Source: Leptolyngbyaceae cyanobacterium M65_K2018_010 (lineage in GTDB: Bacteria; Cyanobacteriota; Cyanobacteriia; Phormidesmidales; Phormidesmidaceae). Taken from it: a stretch of DNA of 12,042 nt. The notes below the pieces were generated by a model. That model searched no databases. It was not told where the DNA came from and saw only the letters and a program-made list of their open reading frames with translations. The position numbers and the translations under genes are program-made. Numbering within the stretch: the stretch's first letter is position 1; each line of letters starts with the position of its first letter. The stretch spans positions 1 to 12,042 of the forward strand of contig DVEE01000196.1 of assembly GCA_015295885.1 (NCBI GenBank), written 5' to 3'. This document shows positions 1 through 7,456 of this stretch, piece by piece.

Positions 1-13
1 AACTTAAAGGGGT

Positions 14-38
14 GTCAACCCTATTGACTCGTTTTTTT
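14..38 (+). terminator. Possible weak intrinsic terminator for a gene left of the window
   Basis: GTCAA (14-18) can pair with TTGAC (24-28) around a 5-nt loop, and a run of seven T (32-38) follows three bases later. The layout is that of a Rho-independent terminator reading rightward, but the stem is only 5 bp and AT-rich. The gene it would end lies outside the window. Read on the minus strand, the same bases include TTGACA, a perfect -35 hexamer, but any matching -10 would fall beyond the window edge. Confidence 0.25.
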
Positions 39-110
39 CTGGGTTGCAACTTTTTTGTGAACCAGCCTATCTAGGCATCTGAATCTCGGCTCTTTAGGTT
101 GTTAGAGAGG

Positions 111-2741
111 CTAGAGGTAGGCAACGGTGACACCTGGGCCACCCTCCGCAGATTCAGCGGGCGCAAACCTTTGTACCTGGGGATGGTGGGTTAGATACTC
201 TTGAACGCCGCGTCTGAGCTTGCCGGTACCATGACCATGGATAATCCAGAGGACTCCATTCGCCTGGGCGATCGCGGTTTCTAGGGCAGCTTCGGCCTCG
301 GCAACGCGCATACCCCGCAAATCCACAGTGTTGCGAGCAGTCCGCACCGCCGGAGCCGAGGGAGCAGTCTGAGCCGCAGGGACAGCGTCCTGGGGCTTGG
401 CTTTGACCGGCAGATCGACCTTTTCCCCCTGTAACGACTCAATCTCAGCCAGGCTGACGGTGGTTTTCATCAGACCAAAACGGACCGTGAGTTTGTGGTC
501 TTGATCGGGGGCCGTGAGTACCTCGGCGGTTTGACCCAGGCTGGAGATCCGCACTCGATCGCCAACTTTGGGCATGAACCCTGGCTGAGCCGAAATTGGC
601 GTGGGTGGACGGGTGGGCAATTGGGCTTGGGCAATAGCATCCACAGCCTCTGTCGCTTTTTGGGCGGCTTGAGCGGTGGTTGGACCCTGTTGAAGTTGAC
701 GAATAACCTTAGCAATTTCGGCCTTGGCCGCGGCAATCGCCTGCTGAATAGCCGCTTCCTGCTGGACTTTCATCGCTTGCTCTCGCTCCCGCAACATTTC
801 AGCCTTGCGGCGTACTTCGGTATGCAGCGCCTCAGTCTCAGCCAACAGCGCGGCGGCGGCTTGGGACCTTTCCTCCTGTTGCTTACGTTGGACCTCTAAA
901 CCAGCTATCACCTGGTTCACGTCTCCCTGGGCACCGACAGCCATATAATCGGCGGCGGCGTCAACTACGGCTGCATTGAGCCCAAGACGACGGGCAATGG
1001 AGAGCGCATTAGATCGCCCTGGAATCCCCCATAGCAGCCGATAGGTGGGCGCCAAGCTGGCCTCATCAAACTCAACAGAGGCATTCTCAAACCGTTGGTC
1101 CTGATACTTCAGGGCTTTGAGCTCGCCGTAGTGGGTCGTGGCTACCGTTAAACGGGCCCGGTCCGCTAGATGCTTTAGCAGAGCTATAGCCAAGGCAGTC
1201 CCTTCGGTGGGGTCGGTGCCCGCCCCAACTTCGTCGAGGAGAACCAGGGCATTGGCGGCGGGAGAACGAGCGGAGGATATTTCCGTGGAGTGAGAACCTG
1301 TCTCGCCTGGTGTCAGCCGAGATAGAGCTGAATTTTTCAGGATATCCTGGCTTTCCACCTGGAATCCCCGGTTAGCTGCTTCAGCTTCGGGTTCCTGGTC
1401 CTTAACCCCTGACTCCCCATCTAGAGCCATCAAGATGCGGCCAATACGGCGAATATGCCCGGAAAAAGTCGACAGACTTTGCTCAATGGACTGTTCATCG
1501 CCAATATCAGCGAGGACTTGGTCAAACCAGGGCAGTTCAACCGGTTCCCGGGCGGGCACAAACAGCCCCGCCTTAGCCATCAGGGCTGCTAACCCTAGGG
1601 TCTTGAGGGTAACGGTCTTACCGCCGGTATTGGGGCCCGTAATAGCCACAACCCTAAGTTCGGGCTTGATCAGGAGGTCAATGGGCACCACCTCTCCCCC
1701 TTGCTCATGGCGCTGCTGCCAAACCAATAGGGGGTGCCGGAGTTGGCGCAGGGTGGTGGGCTCCTGGGGCTGGCTAAAGCGAGGCGGGTTAGCCTCCAAC
1801 CAAAGGGAGTAGCGGGCCCGGGCAGAGGCTAAATCCAGTCGGGTAACCGTGGCCAAAAGGCGCTCTAGATCCTCAAACCCCTCGGCGACTTGATGGCTAA
1901 GCCCTTGCAGGATCGCTTCGATTTCCGTGCGTTCCTGGCGCAAAAGTTGGCGGAGTTGGTTGCCCAGGTCCACAATGGCGTGGGGTTCTACGTAAAGGGT
2001 GGCACCACTAGCCGAAGCATCATGCACCAGACCAGGGATGGCCTCCTTTTGGGGAGCCTTGACCGGCAACACAAAGCGATCGCCTCGCTGGGTAATGAGG
2101 AGTTCCTGCAGAGCCCCCGCCTGACGCTGCATGATCCGCTGCAAACGCTGGTGAATGTCATGGCGAACGGCTTTTAGGCGATCGCGCAGGCTGCTGAGTT
2201 TAGCACTAGCCCGGTCGGTCACCTCCCCGCGATCGTCAATGCAGTGGTGGATGTGCTGTTCCAGCTCAGGGTAGGTACGCAGATCAGACACCAAGGCCCG
2301 CAGCTCAGGTACATCTTCCGGTGGCGGAGCCTCAATAGTCCGGCGTAACTGGCGCGCACCCTTGAGGGTAGTGGCAAGGTCGAGGAGTTCTTGGCCGCTG
2401 AGCATGCCCCCGTGGTAGGCCCGCTCCAGGGCCATGGAAATATCGCGAATGCCACCAAAATTCAGCCCACGGGCTTGTTGTTCTAGCCCGTAGGCTTCTC
2501 GGGTTTGGGCCAGTAGAGCCTCACTCTCGGCCTGAGTAGTGGGAAGCCTCAATTCCTGAGCCGCCCGCACACCCAGTTTGGTGGCGGCAAAGGTGGACAG
2601 GTGCTGGCAAAGCCGGGGCCATTCTAAAAGGTTGAGGGTTTCTTGCTGAATCAAAGCCGATAAACAACGAGAGGGGGATGGAACCGCTTCTAACCAGTAT
2701 AGAAAACTCTTGGAAGACTCGGGCTTGCCCCTAGTGGCCAC
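111..2741 (-). CDS. mutS2: MutS2-family ATPase with C-terminal Smr domain
   Basis: MutS2 is a cytosolic MutS-like ATPase. In other bacteria it is linked to suppression of recombination and to rescue of collided ribosomes, not to mismatch repair. The protein is 876 aa from a GTG at 2741. Visible parts are a coiled MutS core with clamp, Walker A GPNTGGKT (residues 369-376), the STFSGH signature, Walker B LVLLDEVGAGTDP (about 499-511), an ATTHYGELK segment, a long Ala/Gln/Glu-rich coiled coil, and a C-terminal Smr domain with DLRG (807-810) and HGHGTGKL (835-842). About 56 residues (441-496) between signature and Walker B are extra compared with the family pattern. The first ~29 residues look non-conserved. 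A TTG at 2654 would give the family-typical start MIQQETLNLLEWPRLC, so the true start may be there. It is divergent from the kinase operon. No obvious terminator follows. Confidence 0.95.
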   Translation of the reverse strand: MATRGKPESSKSFLYWLEAVPSPSRCLSALIQQETLNLLEWPRLCQHLSTFAATKLGVRAAQELRLPTTQAESEALLAQTREAYGLEQQARGLNFGGIRDISMALERAYHGGMLSGQELLDLATTLKGARQLRRTIEAPPPEDVPELRALVSDLRTYPELEQHIHHCIDDRGEVTDRASAKLSSLRDRLKAVRHDIHQRLQRIMQRQAGALQELLITQRGDRFVLPVKAPQKEAIPGLVHDASASGATLYVEPHAIVDLGNQLRQLLRQERTEIEAILQGLSHQVAEGFEDLERLLATVTRLDLASARARYSLWLEANPPRFSQPQEPTTLRQLRHPLLVWQQRHEQGGEVVPIDLLIKPELRVVAITGPNTGGKTVTLKTLGLAALMAKAGLFVPAREPVELPWFDQVLADIGDEQSIEQSLSTFSGHIRRIGRILMALDGESGVKDQEPEAEAANRGFQVESQDILKNSALSRLTPGETGSHSTEISSARSPAANALVLLDEVGAGTDPTEGTALAIALLKHLADRARLTVATTHYGELKALKYQDQRFENASVEFDEASLAPTYRLLWGIPGRSNALSIARRLGLNAAVVDAAADYMAVGAQGDVNQVIAGLEVQRKQQEERSQAAAALLAETEALHTEVRRKAEMLREREQAMKVQQEAAIQQAIAAAKAEIAKVIRQLQQGPTTAQAAQKATEAVDAIAQAQLPTRPPTPISAQPGFMPKVGDRVRISSLGQTAEVLTAPDQDHKLTVRFGLMKTTVSLAEIESLQGEKVDLPVKAKPQDAVPAAQTAPSAPAVRTARNTVDLRGMRVAEAEAALETAIAQANGVLWIIHGHGTGKLRRGVQEYLTHHPQVQRFAPAESAEGGPGVTVAYL

Positions 2742-2842
2742 CCTAAACTAGCAGATGGAGCTTTTCCCTAGACTCTCCCCTACACTTAAAAACAGAACCT
2801 TCAGCTTTTGAGCCCATTGCCTGGATCGGATCGGCGGTTGTG

Positions 2843-4918
2843 ATGATTTGCTGCCTCAACCCTAACTGTCCTCAACCGAATCACACAACCCTGGCCGAGG
2901 TTTGCCCCAGTTGTGGCAGTCCCCTGACTCCTCGCCTGCGGGGTCGCTACTGCCCAATTAAATTAATCGGGCGGGGTGGGTTTGGCCGTACCTATTTGGC
3001 AGTAGATAGCGATCGCCTTAATAATCGTTGCGTGATCAAGCAGTTTGCCCCTCAAACCCAGGGGACTAAGTCCTTTCTCAAGGCTGTCCAGTTGTTCGAG
3101 CAGGAAGCCATGCGACTCAATGATCTGGGAGAACACCCCCAGATCCCGACTCTCCTGGCCTATTTCGAGCAAGACCAATACCTATACCTCGTGCAGCAAA
3201 TGATCGCCGGCCACACTCTTTTTCAAGAGCTGACGACCCAAGGCCCCTTCAGCGAAACCACCCTGCGGTTACTGCTGGATGCTCTGCTGCCCGTCCTTGA
3301 CTTTATTCACAGTCGAGGGGTCATTCACCGCGATATTACCCCCACCAACATCATTCGGCGCAAGACCGATCACCTGCCCGTGCTGATTGACTTTGGGGTG
3401 GCCAGACAATTTAGCGAAACCGTGCTCTACGAACCGGGGACTCGCATTGGCACCGATGGCTACGCGCCGATTGAACAACTGCGCAGCGGCCAGGCCTACC
3501 CCTCCAGCGACCTCTATAGCCTCGGTGCCACCTGCCTGCATTTGCTCACCGGCTGCAAACCGGAAGAACTCTATAACCCCCTCGAAGGGCGATGGATGTG
3601 GCAGGACCGCTTACAGCAAATGGGGCGGAGCCTCAGCCCAGGACTGGCTGAAGTCTTGAATTGTATGACCCGAGACTTAGTGAGCGAACGCTACCAATCG
3701 GCCCAAGACCTGATGCACGACCTGAAGAGACTACCTAAACTGGCAGGCAGCGTTCCCGGCTGGGCCTCTGCCCCCGCCCCAGATAGCTTATTTTCAAATT
3801 TGCCGCAGCGGTCCATGGGCGGCCCTGGCGAGACGGCGGGTTTATCCTTACCGACAACCGCCCTGCCTCAGCCCCCAGCGACCAGCCCAGTCCCTGGACC
3901 AGCGGGGAGCCAGCTCCCCCCGGCCTCTGGGCCAGTATCTTCACCACCGGTCTCTCAACCCCAGCCCTCCCAACCACCGGCGGTACCCCCCTCACGGCCC
4001 CCTGTTACGCACCGGGCCCCGGCGGCAGGTCCAGCCTGGCGGGCGGTCAAAACCCTCACGACTCATCAGTCCTGGGTCATGACCGTGGCCTTTCACCCGC
4101 AGCAACCCCTGCTAGTCAGTGGCGGGCTAGATGACACGATTCAGGTGTGGAACTGGGAAACCGATCAAGTTGTGCATACCCTCAGCGCCCACGATCGCGG
4201 GGTCAATGGCATAGCCCTCGGTACCGGTGGCCAGGTGCTGGTTAGCTGTGGGGATGATGCTGCCGTCAAAGTATGGAACCTCAGCCATGGAACACTCCTC
4301 CATACCCTGAAAGGGCACCTACGGGATGTCACCGCCGTAGCCATTGGAGCCCAAGGCCTTTGGGTGGCCAGCAGCAGCAAAGACGGTACGATCAAGCTCT
4401 GGAGTCTAACTTCAGGCAAGCTGGTCAACACGCTCAGCAGTTCAGCCGGAATGACCAAGACCGTGGCCTTCACCCACCATGATGATCGATTGATCAGTGG
4501 GGGCCTGGATAATAAAGTGCGCCTTTGGGACCCCCACACCGGGACTTGCCTGAAGGTGTTAGCCGCTCACACCAATACCGTCAACCAAGTTGCCGTGAGT
4601 CCGGATGATCGCCTGATTGCTAGCGCCAGCAAGGATCGTACCGTTCGCCTGTGGAATGGGGAGACGGGTGAATTGGTGCAAACCCTGGTAGGTCATAGCC
4701 AGGACGTGAATGGGGTAGCCTTTTTTCCCGATAGCCAGCGCGTGCTGAGCGGCAGTAGCGACGGCAGTCTTCGCATCTGGCACGTTGATGGCACCTTACA
4801 GCACCGCTTGACCGCCCACATCAACCCGGTTCATGGCCTGGCCGTGCATACCAGTGGCCAACTGTTGGCCAGTGCCAGTGCCGACAAAACCGTTAAACTC
4901 TGGCAATGGGTACCCTAA
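2843..4918 (+). CDS. Zinc-ribbon Ser/Thr protein kinase fused to a seven-blade WD40 propeller
   Basis: A cyanobacterial-type eukaryotic-like kinase of 691 aa from ATG 2843; a GTG sits directly before it at 2840. Order, numbered from the ATG: four-Cys zinc ribbon (C4, C9, C21, C24); Hanks kinase domain about 35-290 with Gly loop GRGGFG (43-48), VIK lysine K66, a catalytic loop reading HRDITPTN (162-169), DFG (183-185) and the GTDGYAPIEQ segment; a Pro-rich linker about 300-400; then seven WD40 repeats about 402-691, ending in VWNW, VWNL, LWSL, LWDP, LWNG, IWHV and LWQW. Seven blades make a closed propeller, probably a protein-binding platform. No membrane segment is visible, so a cytosolic location is inferred. 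The catalytic-loop Lys of Ser/Thr kinases (HRDxK) is Thr here. The stop codon is one base before the next gene, so it is probably cotranscribed with the permeases. Substrate unknown. Confidence 0.93.
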   Translation: MICCLNPNCPQPNHTTLAEVCPSCGSPLTPRLRGRYCPIKLIGRGGFGRTYLAVDSDRLNNRCVIKQFAPQTQGTKSFLKAVQLFEQEAMRLNDLGEHPQIPTLLAYFEQDQYLYLVQQMIAGHTLFQELTTQGPFSETTLRLLLDALLPVLDFIHSRGVIHRDITPTNIIRRKTDHLPVLIDFGVARQFSETVLYEPGTRIGTDGYAPIEQLRSGQAYPSSDLYSLGATCLHLLTGCKPEELYNPLEGRWMWQDRLQQMGRSLSPGLAEVLNCMTRDLVSERYQSAQDLMHDLKRLPKLAGSVPGWASAPAPDSLFSNLPQRSMGGPGETAGLSLPTTALPQPPATSPVPGPAGSQLPPASGPVSSPPVSQPQPSQPPAVPPSRPPVTHRAPAAGPAWRAVKTLTTHQSWVMTVAFHPQQPLLVSGGLDDTIQVWNWETDQVVHTLSAHDRGVNGIALGTGGQVLVSCGDDAAVKVWNLSHGTLLHTLKGHLRDVTAVAIGAQGLWVASSSKDGTIKLWSLTSGKLVNTLSSSAGMTKTVAFTHHDDRLISGGLDNKVRLWDPHTGTCLKVLAAHTNTVNQVAVSPDDRLIASASKDRTVRLWNGETGELVQTLVGHSQDVNGVAFFPDSQRVLSGSSDGSLRIWHVDGTLQHRLTAHINPVHGLAVHTSGQLLASASADKTVKLWQWVP

Positions 4919-4919
4919 C

Positions 4920-5711
4920 GTGCTGAAACAAGGCTTGAAAGTTGCCCAGGTAATGCTATCGGTTTACTACGCCTACATGGTGGAATACCGGGCAGAACTG
5001 CTTTTTTGGGTATTATCTGGCACCTTTCCCCTGATTTTAATGGGGCTCTGGGCCGAGGCCGCCCAGAGCGGTCAGTTTAGCCTGGACCCCAGGGAACTGG
5101 TCCAATACTTCCTGGCCGTCTTTTTAGTACGCCAGTTCACCGTGGTTTGGGTGATTTGGGAATTTGAACGGGAGGTGGTTGAGGGAAAACTGTCTCCCTA
5201 TCTGCTCCAGCCCATTGACCCCGTATGGCGGCATTTTTTCAGCCATGTGGCCGAGCGTTTCGCAAGGCTGCCCTTTGCCCTGGTACTGATCGGTGTTTTT
5301 CTGCTGCTCTACCCCCAAGCCGCCTGGTTTCCCAAGCCAGCCAATCTGCTGTTGGCAGCGGTGGCGATTGGGATGGCCTTTGCTCTCCGCTTTTTAATGC
5401 AGTACACCTTTGCCCTGATGGCGTTTTGGACGGAACGGGCCACGGCCCTAGAACAGTTCTGGTTTCTGCTCTACACGTTCTTATCGGGCATGGTGGCTCC
5501 GCTCGCCCTGTTTCCCGAGACGGTCAGGGCGATTGTATTGTGGACCCCTTTCCCCTATCTGATTTATTTTCCGGCTAGTTTACTCGTGAATCGACCTGAC
5601 CACGTAGCTCAGGGGTTCTTGGCCATGGCGCTCTGGGGCGGATTATTTTTTGCGGTGAACCGTTGGCTCTGGCGACAGGGGCTGCGTCAGTATTCCGGTA
5701 TGGGCGCATGA
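4920..5711 (+). CDS. ABC-2-type transporter permease subunit (DUF990/PF06182-like), first of a pair
   Basis: A 263-aa integral membrane protein with about six hydrophobic segments, of the ABC-2 permease type related to the PF06182 family. Visible marks are an N-terminal amphipathic stretch ending in EYRAE before TM1, and the mid-protein segment VVEGKLSPYLLQPIDP, which resembles the family's cytosolic G-x-L-x-x-x-L-x-x-P loop. I chose GTG 4920 because the frame upstream only overlaps the kinase's WD40 end, and because this start gives the family-like N-terminus MLKQGLKVAQVMLSVYYAY. An ATG at 4953 is the alternative. The gene begins one base after the kinase stop and shares an ATGA overlap with the next permease, so translational coupling is likely. 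Such permeases need an ATP-binding partner, and none is in the window. Transported substrate unknown. Confidence 0.88.
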   Translation: MLKQGLKVAQVMLSVYYAYMVEYRAELLFWVLSGTFPLILMGLWAEAAQSGQFSLDPRELVQYFLAVFLVRQFTVVWVIWEFEREVVEGKLSPYLLQPIDPVWRHFFSHVAERFARLPFALVLIGVFLLLYPQAAWFPKPANLLLAAVAIGMAFALRFLMQYTFALMAFWTERATALEQFWFLLYTFLSGMVAPLALFPETVRAIVLWTPFPYLIYFPASLLVNRPDHVAQGFLAMALWGGLFFAVNRWLWRQGLRQYSGMGA

Positions 5712-6496
5712 TGGGGCCTCGTTACCTGCGGGTGCTGGGGCTGTTTTGGGGTACGGCCCTGGCCGCGGAGCTAGAATACCGGGCCAATTTTGTCATTGCT
5801 GCCCTAACTAGCCTGGGAGGACTGGCTGGCAGTCTGTTCGGCCTGTTTTTGTTCTATCGAACCGGCTACCAGTTTCAAGGCTGGAGTTGGGAACAGGCCC
5901 TGTTGGTGCTGGGCCTGTTTACCCTGCTCCAGGGATTTTCAGCAACCGTTCTGATTCCAAACCTGAATAAAATTGTCACCCAAGTTCAGCAAGGCACCCT
6001 GGATTTTGTCTTGCTCAAACCCATTAGCTCACAGTTTTGGCTATCTACCCGCACGGTTTCTCCGTGGGGGCTACCCGATGTCATCTTTGGGCTGGTCGTC
6101 ATCGGTTATGGGGGCCATCGCCTTAACCTGGATTGGAGCAACTATCTCCTCGCCCTACCGTCCCTCATCTTTGGGGCCATCAGCCTTTACAGTCTTTGGT
6201 TTATGCTAGGAGCCACCAGCATTTGGTTCGTCAAAATCTACAACGTTACCGAGGTGTTGCGCGGTCTGCTAGAAGCGGGACGCTTCCCGGTCGTAGCCTA
6301 TCCGGTGGGTTACCGAATATTTTTCACCTTTGTGATCCCCGTAGCCTTTTTAACCACAGTGCCGGCTGAGGCCATGCTGGGTCAAGCCAGGCTGGTCTGG
6401 TTACTCAGCTCTGGGCTGTTGGCCGGCATCCTGCTATTGGCCTCCCATCACTTTTGGCGCTTTGCTCTCCGCTTTTACACCAGCGCGTCGAGCTAG
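5708..6496 (+). CDS. ABC-2-type transporter permease subunit (DUF990/PF06182-like), second of a pair
   Basis: A 262-aa membrane protein from ATG 5708, overlapping the TGA of the first permease as ATGA (5708-5711); a second in-frame ATG follows at 5711. It has about six hydrophobic segments and is a distant paralogue of its neighbour: both have an ELEYRANF/MVEYRAEL-type element before TM1 and a cytosolic loop of the form QGTLDFVLLKPIS / EGKLSPYLLQPID. Members of this family are usually encoded in pairs beside an ABC ATPase and are predicted to form a heterodimeric export channel in the plasma membrane. Here the upstream partner is a kinase, and the ATPase must be encoded elsewhere. The next gene is on the opposite strand after 169 bp, in which I see no clear terminator. 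Confidence 0.88.
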   Translation: MMGPRYLRVLGLFWGTALAAELEYRANFVIAALTSLGGLAGSLFGLFLFYRTGYQFQGWSWEQALLVLGLFTLLQGFSATVLIPNLNKIVTQVQQGTLDFVLLKPISSQFWLSTRTVSPWGLPDVIFGLVVIGYGGHRLNLDWSNYLLALPSLIFGAISLYSLWFMLGATSIWFVKIYNVTEVLRGLLEAGRFPVVAYPVGYRIFFTFVIPVAFLTTVPAEAMLGQARLVWLLSSGLLAGILLLASHHFWRFALRFYTSASS

Positions 6497-6665
6497 AGGG
6501 TGCAGACCAATCCCTCCCCAAACATCGCTTGCCTCCACCGGCTTGAGCTGGGATGAGAGATCCTCTAACCAAGGGCAGGGGTATGAGCTAACGTCCCAAG
6601 GGCTTTTCCACCTAACTGCGGCGGTATCCATTACCAATCCCACTGACTCGGCGGGCTATCCAAGC

Positions 6666-7202
6666 CTAGCAGCGGGTTTCTAGGTACTGGCCAATCATAA
6701 TTTCTTCCCCAGCCCGTGAAATCACCGTTTGACGAGTACGGTACCGCTGCCCGATTAGCTTAATTTCTTCCTCAAAGGAAGAGCCGTTGTACTCGGTTTT
6801 CAACTGCATGGTGCGGTTGTCTCGAAAGAGGTAGTGGGCCGTCACCGGTTTGGCCGTGGCAAAGCCGCGATCGCGATACAAGGTGGTGCCGCGCACGCCA
6901 AACACCGTGCTCCCTACCACCGGCTTCTTACCTGTGCCCACATAGTCACTTTCCCAGGTGACCGAAGTCCCACAGATTAGGGGCTTCTGCGGATCGAGGT
7001 CGTGAAGTTCAGCCAACTGCACCAGTTGAGGCGAGCCAGCCTCTAAAAACTGAATCCTGATCTGACTCACCACTTCCTGGGTTTCACCACTACTGAGAGT
7101 GTAGTAGCGCCGCTCCGATCGCCAGTCCCCGGTGGTGTCTTGAAAGAAGGCCATCACCAGGGGTTCAGCCAAAATACGGGCAGCATCTACGGAGAAGGGC
7201 AT
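6666..7202 (-). CDS. CpeS/CpcS-family phycobiliprotein lyase-like protein
   Basis: A 178-aa protein of the CpeS/CpcS lipocalin-like family (PF09367). Family members attach phycocyanobilin or related bilins to cysteines of phycobiliproteins, mostly Cys-82/84 of alpha or beta subunits, in the cytoplasm. The family N-terminus is recognisable as AFFQDTTGDWRSERRYY, matching the FFxxSxGxWxSxR pattern. Also visible are QLAELHDLDP, CGTSVTWES, the GSTVFGV strand and the Arg-rich C-terminal RYRTRQTVISRAGEE strand of the beta barrel. It is clearly diverged from typical CpcS, CpcU and CpeS, so which subunit or bilin it serves cannot be said. I chose ATG 7202: an upstream TTG at 7223 adds only seven residues, and ATG 7152-7154 would start right at the FF motif. 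No Shine-Dalgarno is visible at either. It is divergent from a second family member at 7457. Confidence 0.8.
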   Translation of the reverse strand: MPFSVDAARILAEPLVMAFFQDTTGDWRSERRYYTLSSGETQEVVSQIRIQFLEAGSPQLVQLAELHDLDPQKPLICGTSVTWESDYVGTGKKPVVGSTVFGVRGTTLYRDRGFATAKPVTAHYLFRDNRTMQLKTEYNGSSFEEEIKLIGQRYRTRQTVISRAGEEIMIGQYLETRC

Positions 7203-7230
7203 ACAGCAAGCAATCCAAAGCAATAGAAAC

Positions 7231-7277
7231 TAAGTACTTAAGTCAATCCCCCCAGGGAATTTTGTTAAGTTTCTTAA
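7231..7277. promoter_or_regulatory. Palindrome and inverted TTAAG motifs upstream of the minus-strand CpeS-like gene
   Basis: TAAGTACTTA at 7231-7240 is a perfect 10-bp palindrome. TTAAG (7265-7269) and CTTAA (7273-7277) form an inverted repeat across 3 bp. TTAAGT occurs three times in the same direction in this spacer (7238, 7265, 7424), the first two 27 bp apart. The block is AT-rich in a GC-rich neighbourhood and lies 29-75 bp before the start at 7202, where promoter or operator elements would sit. No regulator is identified, and chance is not excluded. Confidence 0.3.
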
Positions 7278-7368
7278 TAATAGCCTGAGCCTCAAATCCC
7301 AGCAATGCAGGTGAGGGTCCGAGGGCAGTGGCTTGGGCTCTATCTTACGGAATTGGGCCTAGGATTCT

Positions 7369-7382
7369 GTAAGCATTTTTAC
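7369..7382. promoter_or_regulatory. NtcA-type binding site (GTA-N8-TAC) upstream of the plus-strand CpeS-like gene
   Basis: GTAAGCATTTTTAC matches the GTA-N8-TAC consensus of NtcA, the global nitrogen regulator of cyanobacteria. It lies 75 bp before the ATG at 7457. Nitrogen control of a light-harvesting accessory gene would be sensible. However, a TAN3T -10 at the usual ~22-bp distance is not evident; the nearest, TAGGGT at 7418, is about 35 bp away. The six fixed bases occur by chance about once per 4 kb. It could equally act on the minus-strand gene. Confidence 0.35.
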
Positions 7383-7456
7383 TCAAGCCCGCCGGGGGCA
7401 TTCTCCGCGAAGCCTGATAGGGTTTAAGTAGCTGGAAAATTTGCGGGGGTGGTTCT

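Noticed and set aside
1890..2177. 95-codon plus-strand ORF inside mutS2, and similar frames inside mutS2, the kinase gene and nadC
   Set aside because: These are antisense or out-of-frame shadows of well-supported genes without family resemblance.
4833..4919. Longer N-terminus for the first permease, starting inside the kinase gene
   Set aside because: The added residues only shadow the last WD40 repeat in another frame and lack family character; GTG 4920 right after the kinase stop is a better start.
5663..5707. Longer N-terminus for the second permease
   Set aside because: It would overlap the first permease by about 50 bp; the ATGA overlap at 5708 is the usual coupled arrangement.
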